A program made the position numbers and the translations under genes. The notes beneath the pieces were generated by a model that saw only the letters and a list, made by a program, of their open reading frames with translations, was not told the DNA's origin and ran no database searches. Positions 7,289-16,007 of a stretch of DNA of 64,000 nt are shown here, piece after piece (positions within the stretch are counted from its first letter, which is position 1; every line of letters begins with the position of its first letter). This DNA is from Bradyrhizobium sp. CCBAU 51765 (GTDB lineage: Bacteria; Pseudomonadota; Alphaproteobacteria; Rhizobiales; Xanthobacteraceae), in contig NZ_CP030038.1 in assembly GCF_015291725.1 (NCBI RefSeq), forward strand, positions 7,801,001 to 7,865,000, written 5' to 3'.

Positions 7289-8761
7289 GTGGCGCCATCG
7301 GAATGGAGTTTCAAGAGCGCGGTCGAGCTGTCGGCCGCATTGAGCGCGAAGAAGGTCTCGGCGGTCGAGCTCACGCAGGATGCGATCGCCCGTATCGAAC
7401 GGCATGACAGCAGGATCAATGCGATCTGCGTACGCGATTTCGAGCGCGCGCTCGTTGCGGCGCGCGAAGCGGATGCGGCGCTGGCGCGCGGCGAGCGCAA
7501 GCCGCTGCTCGGCCTGCCCGTGACGATCAAGGAATCCTTCAACATCGCCGGCCTGCCGACGACCTGGGGGTTCGTGCCCCAGAAGGACTTCAAGCCTGTG
7601 GAAGACGCGCTGGCGGTGGCGCGCATCAAGCAGGCCGGCGGCGTAATCCTCGGCAAGACCAACGTGCCGGTCGGCCTCGGCGACTGGCAGAGCTACAACG
7701 ACATCTACGGCACCACCAACAACCCCTACGATCTCGGGCGCACACCGGGTGGTTCGTCCGGGGGATCGTCGGCGGCCCTTGCCGCAGGCTATTGCGCGCT
7801 CGCGACCGGCTCCGACATCGGCGGCTCCCTGCGCGTGCCGGCATTTCATTGCGGCGTCTTCGCGCACAAGCCGACCATCAATCTGTGCGCCGCGCGCGGC
7901 GAGACCCCGCCGCCGTTTCCAGCCATTCCGCGCGAGGGCGACCTCGCGGTCATCGGGCCGATGGCGCGCACGGCAGCAGATCTCTCCCTGCTGCTCGACG
8001 TCATGGCCGGACCCGATCCACTGGATGCCGGTGTCGCCTACAAGCTCGACTTGCCGGCTGCACGGCATCAGTCGCTGCGGGATTTTCGTGTCCTGGTGAT
8101 CGACAGCCATCCGCTGCTGCCGACCGACCGGGATGTCCGCGGCGCGATCGACAGGCTCGCAACCGATCTTGCGAAGGCCGGCGTGACCGTCGCACGAGAG
8201 AGCCCGCTGCTCCCGGACTTCGTCGAGACGTCGCGGCTTTACATGCGCATGTTGCTGAGCTTCCTCGGCGCGTTCTTACCTCCCGACGAGCTGGCGGATT
8301 CGCAGGCACGGGCGAGCCAGCTTTCGCCGGACGATCGCAGCCTCGGCGCGGAGCGACTGCGCGGCATCACCGCAAGCCACCGCGCCTGGGTGCTCGACGC
8401 AGGCAGCCGCGCCGGCCTGCGGGCACAATGGCGCGCGCTGTTCAAGAGCTTCGACGCGGTGATCTGCCCGATCATGCCGACGCCGGCCTTTCCGCATGAC
8501 CATTCGCCGGAGCAGCGGCTGCGGCGTATCAGCATCGACGGCAAGGACTACCCCTATTCCGACCAGCTCGCCTGGCCGGGCATCGCGACGCTTCCGGGCC
8601 TGCCTGCGACGGCCGCTCCGCTCGGTCTGTCGAAGAGCGGCCTGCCCGTCGGCGTGCAGATCGTCGGCCCGTGGCTGGAGGACCGCACGCCGCTGAAGCT
8701 CGCCGAGCTGATCGAGCGCGAGTTCGGCGGGTTCGTGCCGCCGAAGATGTTCGATGATTGA
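7289..8761 (+). CDS. Amidase (amidase signature family)
   Basis: Protein of 490 residues with the amidase-signature Ser-Ser-Lys site: Lys near 81 in LPVTIKESF, the GGSSGGSS loop at 154-161, and the nucleophile Ser near 180 in GSDIGGSLR. Members hydrolyse linear amides. The C-terminal GLPVGVQIVGP is also typical. GTG start at 7289 with GCGGGAGAAG just upstream; no ATG fits. No signal peptide. It stands alone between two repeats, convergent with the alcohol dehydrogenase, so its context does not point to a substrate. It is distinct from the amidase at 27644-29059. Confidence 0.9.
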   Translation: MAPSEWSFKSAVELSAALSAKKVSAVELTQDAIARIERHDSRINAICVRDFERALVAAREADAALARGERKPLLGLPVTIKESFNIAGLPTTWGFVPQKDFKPVEDALAVARIKQAGGVILGKTNVPVGLGDWQSYNDIYGTTNNPYDLGRTPGGSSGGSSAALAAGYCALATGSDIGGSLRVPAFHCGVFAHKPTINLCAARGETPPPFPAIPREGDLAVIGPMARTAADLSLLLDVMAGPDPLDAGVAYKLDLPAARHQSLRDFRVLVIDSHPLLPTDRDVRGAIDRLATDLAKAGVTVARESPLLPDFVETSRLYMRMLLSFLGAFLPPDELADSQARASQLSPDDRSLGAERLRGITASHRAWVLDAGSRAGLRAQWRALFKSFDAVICPIMPTPAFPHDHSPEQRLRRISIDGKDYPYSDQLAWPGIATLPGLPATAAPLGLSKSGLPVGVQIVGPWLEDRTPLKLAELIEREFGGFVPPKMFDD

Positions 8762-8809
8762 TGCGTCACTTGTCGCGGTGAGTTAGGGCAAGCCGTCCTC
8801 ACACTCCGC

Positions 8810-8840
8810 TGTCATGCCCGGGCTTGACCGGGGTATGACA
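8810..8840. terminator. Hairpin between convergent genes
   Basis: TGTCAT-GCCCGG paired with CCGGGG-TATGACA around a GCTTGA loop, placed between the stop of the amidase and the stop of the alcohol dehydrogenase. It is a single unit of the REP-like family and lacks a T tract, so a terminator role is inferred from position. Confidence 0.5.
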
Positions 8841-8852
8841 GCGTGACGGCCG

Positions 8853-9941
8853 CTAGCTATCGAACACGATCACGCTGCGCAGCGTCTTGCCTGCCTTCAT
8901 GTTGGCAAAGCCCTCGTTGATCTCCGACAGCTTCAGCTTGGCCGAGATCCAGTCTTCCAGATGCAGGCGGCCGCGCAGGTAGAAATCGACCAGGCGCGGC
9001 ATGTCCACCCGAAAGTGGTTGGAGCCCATCGACGAGCCCTGGATCTTGCGCTCGCGCAGGAAGTCGAAGCCGTGCAGCTCGATCTTCTGGCCGAACGGGA
9101 TCATGCCGACGATGGTGGCGGTGCCACCGGCGGCGAGCATCGCAAAAGCCTGCTCGGCGGTCTCCTTGCGGCCGAGCACCTCGAAGGCATGGTGCACGCC
9201 GCCATTGGTGAGGTCGCGGACCTGCTTCACGACATCGCCGTCGGCTGGGTTGATGATGTCGGTCGCGCCCAGCTTGGTCGCGAGCTGGAGTTTTGCAGGA
9301 TTGGTGTCGATGGCGATGATGCGGCCGGCGCCGGCGATCTGCGCGCCGTTGATCGCGGCCATGCCGACGCCGCCGCAGCCGATCACCGCCACGGTCTCGC
9401 CGGCCGTCACTTTCGCCGTGTTCACCACCGCGCCATAGCCGGTGATGACGCCGCAGCCGATCAGCGCGGCGAGATCGAGCGGCATCTCCTTGCGGATTTT
9501 GACGATGGCGTTCTCGTGCACCAGCATCTGCTCGGCGAAGGAGGAGAGGTTGAGGAACTGGTGCAGCTTCTCGGGCTTGGACCATTGCATGCGGTTGGAG
9601 ACGCCCGGCAGCAACTTCACAGTGGTGTCGGTGCAGAGCACGGTGCGGCCCGTGGTGCAGTTGTCGCAGGTGCCGCAGAACACCGAGAGGCAGGTGACGA
9701 CGTGATCGCCCGGCTTGACGTAGGTGACATCGGAGCCGACCTGCTCGACCACGCCGGCGGATTCGTGCCCAAGCACCGCCGGCAGCGGATGCGGATAGAG
9801 CCCTTCCATGAAATGCAGGTCGGAGTGACACAGCCCCGCGACCGTCGTACGGATCAGGACTTCGCGCGGCCCCGGCTTCGGCAGGCTGACATCCTCGATG
9901 ACGAGCGGCTTGTTGACTTCGTAAAGCACGGCGGCCTTCAT
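8853..9941 (-). CDS. Zn-dependent alcohol dehydrogenase
   Basis: Protein of 362 residues in the medium-chain dehydrogenase family. Catalytic zinc ligands: Cys38 in AGLCHSDLH and His59-Glu60 in LGHESAG. Structural zinc: Cys89, Cys92, Cys95 and Cys103 in FCGTCDNCTTGRTVLC. The Rossmann site GCGGVG follows. It oxidises alcohols or reduces aldehydes with NAD(P); it resembles the class III-like enzymes but the substrate is not evident. AGGGAG lies upstream of the ATG. It is 45 bases downstream of the acyl-CoA dehydrogenase gene on the same strand, a likely operon. Confidence 0.92.
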   Translation of the reverse strand: MKAAVLYEVNKPLVIEDVSLPKPGPREVLIRTTVAGLCHSDLHFMEGLYPHPLPAVLGHESAGVVEQVGSDVTYVKPGDHVVTCLSVFCGTCDNCTTGRTVLCTDTTVKLLPGVSNRMQWSKPEKLHQFLNLSSFAEQMLVHENAIVKIRKEMPLDLAALIGCGVITGYGAVVNTAKVTAGETVAVIGCGGVGMAAINGAQIAGAGRIIAIDTNPAKLQLATKLGATDIINPADGDVVKQVRDLTNGGVHHAFEVLGRKETAEQAFAMLAAGGTATIVGMIPFGQKIELHGFDFLRERKIQGSSMGSNHFRVDMPRLVDFYLRGRLHLEDWISAKLKLSEINEGFANMKAGKTLRSVIVFDS

Positions 9942-9986
9942 CGAGCACTCCCTGTCGCGTTTTTTTGTTCAAGCGTCCTCCGCAGC

Positions 9987-11771
9987 CTACGCTGCCAGAA
10001 CCAGTTCGCCAACCTCGCTCATGCTCACCGAGCGATCGCCGAGCAGCAACGCTGCGATCTTCGCTTGCGCGGCATTTTCCGTCAGCCGGAACGGATCGCT
10101 CGGCAACACGCGATGATCGATGACGAGGCGCGACAGCAGCAGGCGGCGCGCATCGCCGCGCATGTCGTGGATGCGATGCGCCTCCCAGGCGAGCGCGACC
10201 GCGCTCGCGACATGATAGAGCAGGCTGGTGGCGCGGCGCGCCTCCGCCTCATTCTCGGACTTGCTCGCGACCTCGCGCGCAAAGCCGACGGCGCGATCGG
10301 TGAGACCGCGCAGACGGTCGCGCCAGGCCTGCGGCACGGAGGCGCTGTCGTCGAGCCGGGCGTGCAGATCGGCCGCGAGCGCGGACTCCGCGCCGTGGCG
10401 GCCGACCGCGCGCCGCAGCGCATCGATGGCCACGATGTTTCCGGTGCCCTCCCAGACCGAGCCGAGATGCGCATCGCGCAACAGGCGGGCGGTGGCGAAT
10501 TCCTCGATATAGCCGATGCCGCCGCGCATCTCGAGCGCATCGCCGCAGACCTTTCGCGCATCGCGCGTGGCGCGGAATTTCAGCGTCGGAGTGAGAATGC
10601 GCAGGAGCGCCGCCGCATCCTGGCTGCCGGCTTCGGCGCGATCGAGCGCATCGGCGGTGAGGAAACTCATCGACAGCGCCTGCTCGACCGGCAGCATGAT
10701 CTTCAGCATCTGGCGGCGACCGAGCGGCAGGTCGATGATGCGGCTGCCGAACACCACACGGTTCGTCGCCACCGTCATCGCGTCGTGATAGGCGCGGCGC
10801 ATCAGCGCGGTGGATTTGACGCCGTTGGACAGGCGCGACGAGTTCACCATCTCGGCCATCTGCACGAAGCCGCGGTCGAGCTTGCCGACGGCGTAGGCGA
10901 TCGCGCCTTCGAGCTTGATCTCGCCCGAGGCCATCGAACGCGTGCCGAGCTTGTCCTTGAGGCGCACGATCCGGTAGTGGTTCTGCGAGCCGTCGTCGAG
11001 GAAGCGCGGCATCAGGAACAGGCCGACGCCGCGCGTGCCGGGGCTCGCGCCTTCGGGACGGGCCAGCAGCATCACGACCTTCGCGTCCGCATTCGAGCAG
11101 AACCACTTCTCGCCGTAGAGGCGCCAATGGTCGCCCTCCTGCACCGCGCGCGTGGTCAGCGTGCCGACGTCGGAGCCGCCCTCCTTCTCGGTCATGAACT
11201 GGCCGCCTTGCGTCAGCTTGCTCATGTCGGTCGAGGTCAATCCGTCGAGATATTTCGCCTTCAGCGCCTCGCTGCCGAAATTCGCCAGCAGCTTGGCGCA
11301 GCCGTCGGTGACGTTGATCGGGCAGCCCATGCCGAATTCGGTCTGGTTGAACAGGAAGGTGAAGGCGTGCTTGGCGACGACGGGATATTTGTCCGGCCAG
11401 CCCATGATACCCTTGCGGATCGAGAGCGCGTGGATGCCGAACTCGCCGAACGCGGCATTCTCCAGCTCGCGATAGGCCGGGTGGTATTCGATCGACTGCA
11501 CGTCGCGGCCGAACTTGTCGCGCTGGTGCAGAATGGGCGCGTGCCGGTCGGCGAGGCGCGCGCATTCGTCGAGCCGGCCGCCGGCGAGTTCGCCGAGGCG
11601 GTCGAGATGCGGCTCGATGTGGCGGAATAGCGGCGCGGGCAGATGGATGCGCAACAGGTCGGTCAGCGCCGGATCGGCACGGTAGAAATTCATGCCGCTG
11701 GTATCGGGTGCCAGCAGGCCGGATGGTTCGGCCGCGACGTTGTTCGGCTGTGCTGGGGCCGGCTTGTGCAT
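9987..11771 (-). CDS. AidB-like acyl-CoA dehydrogenase
   Basis: Protein of 594 residues, longer than the ~380 of ordinary acyl-CoA dehydrogenases. Visible: FMTEKEGGSDVGTL (FAD/substrate loop), EKWFCSNADAKVVMLLARPEG, and LLRDAHLGSVWEGTGNIVAIDALRR with the conserved Glu. This length and the WEGTGNI motif fit the AidB/isovaleryl-like subgroup with an extra C-terminal domain. An FAD enzyme oxidising a branched or unusual acyl-CoA, or protecting DNA as AidB does, are both possible. Start taken at MHKPAPAQ; an in-frame ATG 33 bases upstream exists. Leads into the alcohol dehydrogenase gene. Confidence 0.85.
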   Translation of the reverse strand: MHKPAPAQPNNVAAEPSGLLAPDTSGMNFYRADPALTDLLRIHLPAPLFRHIEPHLDRLGELAGGRLDECARLADRHAPILHQRDKFGRDVQSIEYHPAYRELENAAFGEFGIHALSIRKGIMGWPDKYPVVAKHAFTFLFNQTEFGMGCPINVTDGCAKLLANFGSEALKAKYLDGLTSTDMSKLTQGGQFMTEKEGGSDVGTLTTRAVQEGDHWRLYGEKWFCSNADAKVVMLLARPEGASPGTRGVGLFLMPRFLDDGSQNHYRIVRLKDKLGTRSMASGEIKLEGAIAYAVGKLDRGFVQMAEMVNSSRLSNGVKSTALMRRAYHDAMTVATNRVVFGSRIIDLPLGRRQMLKIMLPVEQALSMSFLTADALDRAEAGSQDAAALLRILTPTLKFRATRDARKVCGDALEMRGGIGYIEEFATARLLRDAHLGSVWEGTGNIVAIDALRRAVGRHGAESALAADLHARLDDSASVPQAWRDRLRGLTDRAVGFAREVASKSENEAEARRATSLLYHVASAVALAWEAHRIHDMRGDARRLLLSRLVIDHRVLPSDPFRLTENAAQAKIAALLLGDRSVSMSEVGELVLAA

Positions 11772-12000
11772 GATCGTCCTCACTCGCTTCCGCCTTGCGG
11801 ACATTTGCGCTGATTTGGCGCTTGCCGCCTTGCATGATGTCGATCATGCTCCAGTGGCGGGGAGCGATAAAGCCGCAAATTGTCAGAGAGGCATGATCGC
11901 CGCGACGGAGCAATTCGCTCTGCGGAATTGCGATCGTTCCGTCTGGTTGTTGGCGTAGGCATGCATAGATCAGCGACTCCTTACCTTGAGAGATCGCGCC

Positions 12001-12702
12001 ATGGAACATCCAAAGTACAAGATCGCCCTCATCGTCGGCGCCGGCGAAGGACTGAGCGCCTCATTGGCGCGCTTGCTTGCCGCCCACGGCATCCGCGTTG
12101 CGCTCGCCGCGCGAAAGATCGAGAAGCTCGGCGCGCTCTGCAGCGAGACCGGCGCCAAGGCCTATGCCTGCAACGCCACCGAGCCCGACGAAGTGGAGCG
12201 GCTGTTCGGTCTCGTCGAGCGCGAGATCGGAACGCCCGACCTCGTCGTCTACAATGCCAGCGGCCGCACGCGCGGGCCCGTCGTCGAGCTCGTTCCGGCC
12301 GATGTCGCGCAGGCGATTGCGGTCAGCGCCTATGGCGGCTTCCTGGTGGCGCAGCAGGCGGCCAGGCGCATGCTGCCGAACAAGCACGGCGCGATCCTGT
12401 TCACCGGCGCCTCCGCCAGCGTCAAGGGCTATGCGCAGTCGGCCCCGTTCGCGATGGGCAAGTTCGCGCTGCGTGGCCTTGCGCAGAGCCTGGCGCGCGA
12501 ATTGTCGCCGCAGGGCATCCATGTCGCGCATTTCGTCATCGACGGCGGCATCAAGAGCGCGGCGCGAACCGAACCGGCGGACAGGCCGGATTCGATGCTT
12601 GATCCCGACGCGATCGCGGAGAGCTACTGGAACGTGCTGCAGCAGCCGCGCAGCGCGTGGAGCTGGGAGCTCGAGCTGCGGCCTTGGGTGGAGAAGTTTT
12701 GA
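12001..12702 (+). CDS. Atypical SDR-family protein (Tyr replaced by Phe)
   Basis: Protein of 233 residues with the SDR fold: glycine motif IVGAGEGLSASLARLL (12-25), NAS at 85-87 in place of NNAG, and TGASASVKGY before the helix. The catalytic YxxxK is FxxxK (Phe150, Lys154, in PFAMGKFAL), with Ser138 kept, so the classical proton donor is missing. It may be a non-catalytic or altered SDR. ATG at 12001 is preferred to the TTG at 11986. Next to an enoyl-CoA hydratase gene. Confidence 0.82.
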   Translation: MEHPKYKIALIVGAGEGLSASLARLLAAHGIRVALAARKIEKLGALCSETGAKAYACNATEPDEVERLFGLVEREIGTPDLVVYNASGRTRGPVVELVPADVAQAIAVSAYGGFLVAQQAARRMLPNKHGAILFTGASASVKGYAQSAPFAMGKFALRGLAQSLARELSPQGIHVAHFVIDGGIKSAARTEPADRPDSMLDPDAIAESYWNVLQQPRSAWSWELELRPWVEKF

Positions 12703-12709
12703 GTTGTTT

Positions 12710-12790
12710 GTCATTCCGGGGCGATGCGAAGCATCGAACCCGGAATCTCGAGATTCCGGGTCTGGTCCTTCGGACCATCCCGGAATGACA
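12710..12790. repeat. REP-like palindrome
   Basis: Outer arms TGTCATTCCGG / CCGGAATGACA with inner CGATGCGAAGCATCG and GAATCTCGAGATTC hairpins, filling the gap between the SDR and enoyl-CoA hydratase genes. Same family as 17345-17450. Confidence 0.75.
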
Positions 12791-12807
12791 ACAAAAAGGG
12801 AGTCGAC

Positions 12808-13638
12808 ATGACCACCGAAACCACCATCGACACCGGCACCAACGAGCTCCTCTGCGTCGTCCGCGATCGCGTCGCGATCATCACGCTGAACCGGCCGGAG
12901 GCGCGCAATGCGCTATCCGATAACCTGACGCCGGCGCTGCGCACGATGATCCGGAGCTGCGGCGAGGATCCCGGTATCGGCGCGCTGTTGCTCACCGGCG
13001 CGGGAGAAGCGTTCTGCGCCGGCGGCAACGTCAAGGGCATGGGCGCACATCGCGATCCGAAGAAGCTCGAAATGTCCTTCGACGACAAGGTCGCCGATCT
13101 CCAGGAGCGGCAGCGGCTGCTGACCGGCGCGCTGGTGTCGGTGCGCAAGCCGACCATCGCCGCCCTGCCCGGCCCCGCGGTCGGCGCCGGGCTTGCCATC
13201 GCCATGGCCTGCGACATCCGCATCGCCGCGCAATCCGCCTTCCTCGCGACCGGCTATGCCCGCATCGCGCTCAGCGGCGATTACGGCATCGCCTGGCTGC
13301 TCACCCGGCTGGTCGGCACCGCGCGGGCGCGCGAGCTGATGTTCACCGGCGACCGGATTGATGCCGCGCGTGCCGAGGCGATCGGCCTCGTCAACCGCAT
13401 CGTGCCTGATGACAAATTGCAGGCCGAGGCCTTCGCACTGGCAAAGTCGCTCGCCGAAGGCCCGCGCCTCGCACTGCGCTACATGAAGGACAATCTCGAC
13501 GAGGCCGTGCTGTTCGATTTCGAAACGGCGCGCGACCACGAGGCCGAGCGGCTGGTCCGCCTGACCACGACCGCGGATCACAAGGAGGCGGTGCAGGCCT
13601 TCATCGAGAAGCGCAAGGCGGTGTTCACGGGAAGATAG
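12808..13638 (+). CDS. Enoyl-CoA hydratase/isomerase family protein
   Basis: Protein of 276 residues, crotonase fold. LNRPEARNALS near the start, the CoA oxyanion loop GAGEAFCAGGNVKG, and PAVGAGLAIAMACDIRIA are typical. In the second catalytic region it reads ARIALSGDYG instead of the GxxPxxG of true hydratases, which fits a hydratase/isomerase relative. ATG at 12808 with AAAAGGGAG eight bases upstream; the frame extends upstream through the repeat but that is not coding. Fatty or aromatic acid beta-oxidation is likely. Confidence 0.9.
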   Translation: MTTETTIDTGTNELLCVVRDRVAIITLNRPEARNALSDNLTPALRTMIRSCGEDPGIGALLLTGAGEAFCAGGNVKGMGAHRDPKKLEMSFDDKVADLQERQRLLTGALVSVRKPTIAALPGPAVGAGLAIAMACDIRIAAQSAFLATGYARIALSGDYGIAWLLTRLVGTARARELMFTGDRIDAARAEAIGLVNRIVPDDKLQAEAFALAKSLAEGPRLALRYMKDNLDEAVLFDFETARDHEAERLVRLTTTADHKEAVQAFIEKRKAVFTGR

Positions 13639-13703
13639 AGGCCACGCGGTCCGAACCATCAGAACATTCCATAGAGTGGGTACCCCATTTTCAGGAGGAC
13701 TGG

Positions 13704-13874
13704 ATGGATTGGTCTGAGGTGATGCGGAAAGCTGTGCTCCTGGCGGAGAAGACGGGCTATGTCACGTTCGATCAGTTGAATGAGTTGATACCGTCGACCA
13801 AGGCGGAACCGGAAGACATTGAGGCGATACTGACCGCTTTAAGCGATCGGGGTATTTGGATTACGGAGGAATAG
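13704..13874 (+). CDS. Stand-alone sigma-70 region 1.1-like small protein
   Basis: A 56-residue ORF with an excellent ribosome site (CAGGAGG, 13692-13698). The segment EKTGYVTFDQLNELIP followed by EDIEAILTALSDRGIWITEE mirrors region 1.1 of the housekeeping sigma factor (GYLTYAEVNDHLP ... IEDIIQMINDMGI in E. coli RpoD, quoted from memory). No other sigma region follows; a stop comes at once. In sigma factors this acidic domain occupies the RNA-polymerase channel and blocks free sigma from DNA. As a free protein it could act on polymerase or sigma, but this is inference. Net charge is acidic. It lies between an enoyl-CoA hydratase and a convergent GNAT gene. Confidence 0.8.
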   Translation: MDWSEVMRKAVLLAEKTGYVTFDQLNELIPSTKAEPEDIEAILTALSDRGIWITEE

Positions 13875-13911
13875 GTCCGTGCTTCGCGGGATGCGGTTGG
13901 GCTCGTCTCGC

Positions 13912-13947
13912 AAAAAATGCCCGGCTCCGGTTTGGCCAGAGCCGGGC
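13912..13947 (-). terminator. Rho-independent terminator of the GNAT gene
   Basis: Read on the minus strand: a 9-bp perfect stem (GCCCGGCTC 13919-13927 with GAGCCGGGC 13939-13947), loop of 11, then a run of six T (AAAAAA at 13912-13917 on the + strand). It begins 12 bases after the GNAT stop codon. Confidence 0.85.
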
Positions 13948-13958
13948 TTGCAGTGGTG

Positions 13959-14582
13959 TCAGGCCGTGGCTGAGGGGCTGTCGGCCTGACGGGAAAGGGC
14001 GGCGAGCCGCCAGCTCGCGCAGGGAATGTCTTTCGGAGCGACGCTGATCTCCTTATCGAAACGCACCAGCTTCCAATCGTCGGGATGGTTGACGAATGCG
14101 AAGCCGGCTTTGCGCGCGAGCGAGACCATCGCATCGTTGGAACGCAGCGTGTCGCCGAACATGTGCTCGGCGCCAAGCGCGGCGGCGCGGCATTCGAGGT
14201 TCTTCATCAGCGCGGTGGCGATGCCATGGCCGTGCCAGCGGTCGTCGACCGACAGGCCGAACTCGAGAGTCGCGGTCTCGGCATGGAAGGCGTAGCGTGC
14301 TTCGGCGACGATGGCCTCGAAGCCGTCGACCATCATGGTCGCAACGATCGTGAAGCGCTCGCCCTCACCGACCCGAAGGAAGTCGTGCAACAGGCCCTGC
14401 GGCAGCTCGCTGATCGCGCCGAAGAAACGGTTGTAGCGGGAACGGGTCGAGAGCGAGCGGACATAGTGCTGGAACTCCTCGGTGTCGCGCGGCTCGACGA
14501 AACGAACATTGAGCGCCGTGCCGTCGCGGGTGCGCAGCCTGTCCGAATATTGCTTCAGGTCTTCGAGGCGAAGGATGCTCAT
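13959..14582 (-). CDS. GNAT-family N-acetyltransferase
   Basis: Protein of 207 residues. The acetyl-CoA loop is seen as VDDRWHGHGIATALMKNLE (RxxGxG/A motif) about residue 110, followed by LRSNDAMVSLARKAGF, the usual GNAT motif B. N-terminal RDGTALNVRFVEPRD starts the fold and TRSRYNRFFGAISELP resembles the GNAT domains attached to acyl-CoA synthetase-like (Pat) proteins. Acetyl acceptor unknown. It ends at a strong terminator. The upstream DUF1127 gene is on the same strand, separated by a GC hairpin. Confidence 0.85.
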   Translation of the reverse strand: MSILRLEDLKQYSDRLRTRDGTALNVRFVEPRDTEEFQHYVRSLSTRSRYNRFFGAISELPQGLLHDFLRVGEGERFTIVATMMVDGFEAIVAEARYAFHAETATLEFGLSVDDRWHGHGIATALMKNLECRAAALGAEHMFGDTLRSNDAMVSLARKAGFAFVNHPDDWKLVRFDKEISVAPKDIPCASWRLAALSRQADSPSATA

Positions 14583-14608
14583 GACACATGCCGTGCGGAG
14601 AAGGGACC

Positions 14609-14639
14609 GCCGGCGCCCCCACAGTCAGGCGGCGCCGGC
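14609..14639 (-). terminator. GC-rich hairpin between DUF1127 and GNAT genes
   Basis: Perfect 9-bp stem GCCGGCGCC / GGCGCCGGC with a 13-base loop, lying 12 bases downstream of the DUF1127 stop. There is no T tract, so it may be a weak terminator, attenuator or mRNA stabiliser. Confidence 0.4.
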
Positions 14640-14650
14640 CTGGCGGCCAA

Positions 14651-14854
14651 TCAGGCCCGCCAGAAGGGTTTGTCGGCCTCGTAGGCAATGTCGGACCAGG
14701 ACAGCCCGACGTCATGGAGATCGCGGGCAGTCCAGTTGGTCAGCTCGCGCCTGGTACGGTAGCGCTCGTGCCAGACGTGAAGCGTCTCGCCGATCTGCTG
14801 GATCAGGCCCGGTGCATGATGATTTGTCATCGAATTGTCGGTCAAAGTGGACAT
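14651..14854 (-). CDS. DUF1127 (YjiS-like) small protein
   Basis: Protein of 67 residues. The C-terminal half has the DUF1127 pattern RYRTRRELTNWTARDLHDVGLSW..DI..E.DKPFWRA (arginine-rich helix then L-x-D-GL-x-x-DI). Such proteins in alphaproteobacteria are linked to phosphate/carbon metabolism and RNA or protein interaction, and the exact role here is unknown. A CAGGAG site sits six bases before the ATG. It is divergent from the LysR gene, with 110 bases between, so the LysR protein may control it. Confidence 0.85.
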   Translation of the reverse strand: MSTLTDNSMTNHHAPGLIQQIGETLHVWHERYRTRRELTNWTARDLHDVGLSWSDIAYEADKPFWRA

Positions 14855-14964
14855 TTTCAGCTCCTGGAGCTAAGTTGACTGCTAATATCTGCTTCCTACC
14901 GCGCTGCGACAAACGACAATTTGTACCTATTCGCATGAAATAACGTCATGCATCGTGCTGCCAA

Positions 14965-15864
14965 ATGACTGCCAGATTGCCGTCCCTGAACGGATTGCGG
15001 GCGTTCGAGGCCGCCGCGCGCCATCTCAGCTTCACGCTGGCAGCCAGCGAGCTGAACGTGACCCAAACCGCGATCAGCCATCAGATCCGCAGGCTGGAGG
15101 AGGAGCTCGGCATCCGCCTGTTCATTCGGCAGAACCGCGCACTGGCGCTGACGCCGGAGGCGCGCGACTACCTCCCGGGCGTCCGCGCCGCCTTCAACGA
15201 CCTCCGGCTCGCCACCGATCGATTGCTGCGCAAAGAGGACGACAAGGTGCTGACCGTGTCGACGCTGGCCTCGCTCGCGGCAAAATGGCTGCTGCCGCGG
15301 CTGGCCGATTTCCAGGAGCAGCATCCCGGCATCGACGTGCGCATCACCACCTCGACCAGCCTCGTCGACTTCCAGCGCGACAATGTCGATGCCGCGATCC
15401 GCTATGGCCGCGGCCAGTGGCCTGGCGTGCGCGCCGACTGGCTGATGGCGGACGAGCTGTTTCCGGTATGCAGTCCGTCACTGCTGCGCGGCGACAAGCC
15501 GCTGCGCCGGCCGGAGGATCTGCGCAACCATCCGCTGCTGCACACCTCGAACGCCAACAGCGACGACTGGCGACTGTGGCTGACCGCTGCGGGCCTGCCG
15601 GCCGACATCGCGCGGCATCCGGGCATCACCTTCGACATGATTTTCATGACCATCCAGGCGGCCATCGACGGCATCGGCGTGGCGATGGGACGGACCTCCT
15701 ACGTGCAGGACGACATCGCCAAAGGCCGGCTCGTCGTGCCGTTCAAGATCGCGCTGCCGGCCGATGCCGGCTTCTACCTGGTCGCGCCGGAAGGCCGTCG
15801 GGAGGCACCGAAGCTGGCCTCGTTCCGGCAATGGCTGATTGCTGCAACGCAAAATAAGGCCTGA
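14965..15864 (+). CDS. LysR-family regulator, GcvA-like
   Basis: Protein of 299 residues. Winged HTH at 1-62: LRAFEAAARHLSFTLAASEL then NVTQTAISHQIRRLEEELGI. The effector domain (90-299) begins VSTLASLAAKWLLPRLADF, the signature of the GcvA subgroup. These regulators often act on divergent or nearby genes; here the candidates are the divergent DUF1127 gene and the downstream MFS symporter. No autogenous site could be fixed by eye. Confidence 0.9.
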   Translation: MTARLPSLNGLRAFEAAARHLSFTLAASELNVTQTAISHQIRRLEEELGIRLFIRQNRALALTPEARDYLPGVRAAFNDLRLATDRLLRKEDDKVLTVSTLASLAAKWLLPRLADFQEQHPGIDVRITTSTSLVDFQRDNVDAAIRYGRGQWPGVRADWLMADELFPVCSPSLLRGDKPLRRPEDLRNHPLLHTSNANSDDWRLWLTAAGLPADIARHPGITFDMIFMTIQAAIDGIGVAMGRTSYVQDDIAKGRLVVPFKIALPADAGFYLVAPEGRREAPKLASFRQWLIAATQNKA

Positions 15865-16007
15865 AAAATCAGCAGCTTCCTCCGCAAAACGGATTGACTC
15901 GCCACGCCTCGCGCGGGATGGGGTATGGCAGATTGTCGCAGCATCAATCTGTCGCCTTGCCGTGCATGCATTTCGGCCCGGCCACGCCTTTCCAAGGGAG
16001 CAACGCC

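Noticed and set aside
8961..11630. Open frame of 889 codons on the + strand
   Set aside because: Antisense shadow of the alcohol and acyl-CoA dehydrogenase genes. Composition is His/Arg/Gln-rich with no family motif, as usual for reverse frames in high-GC DNA.
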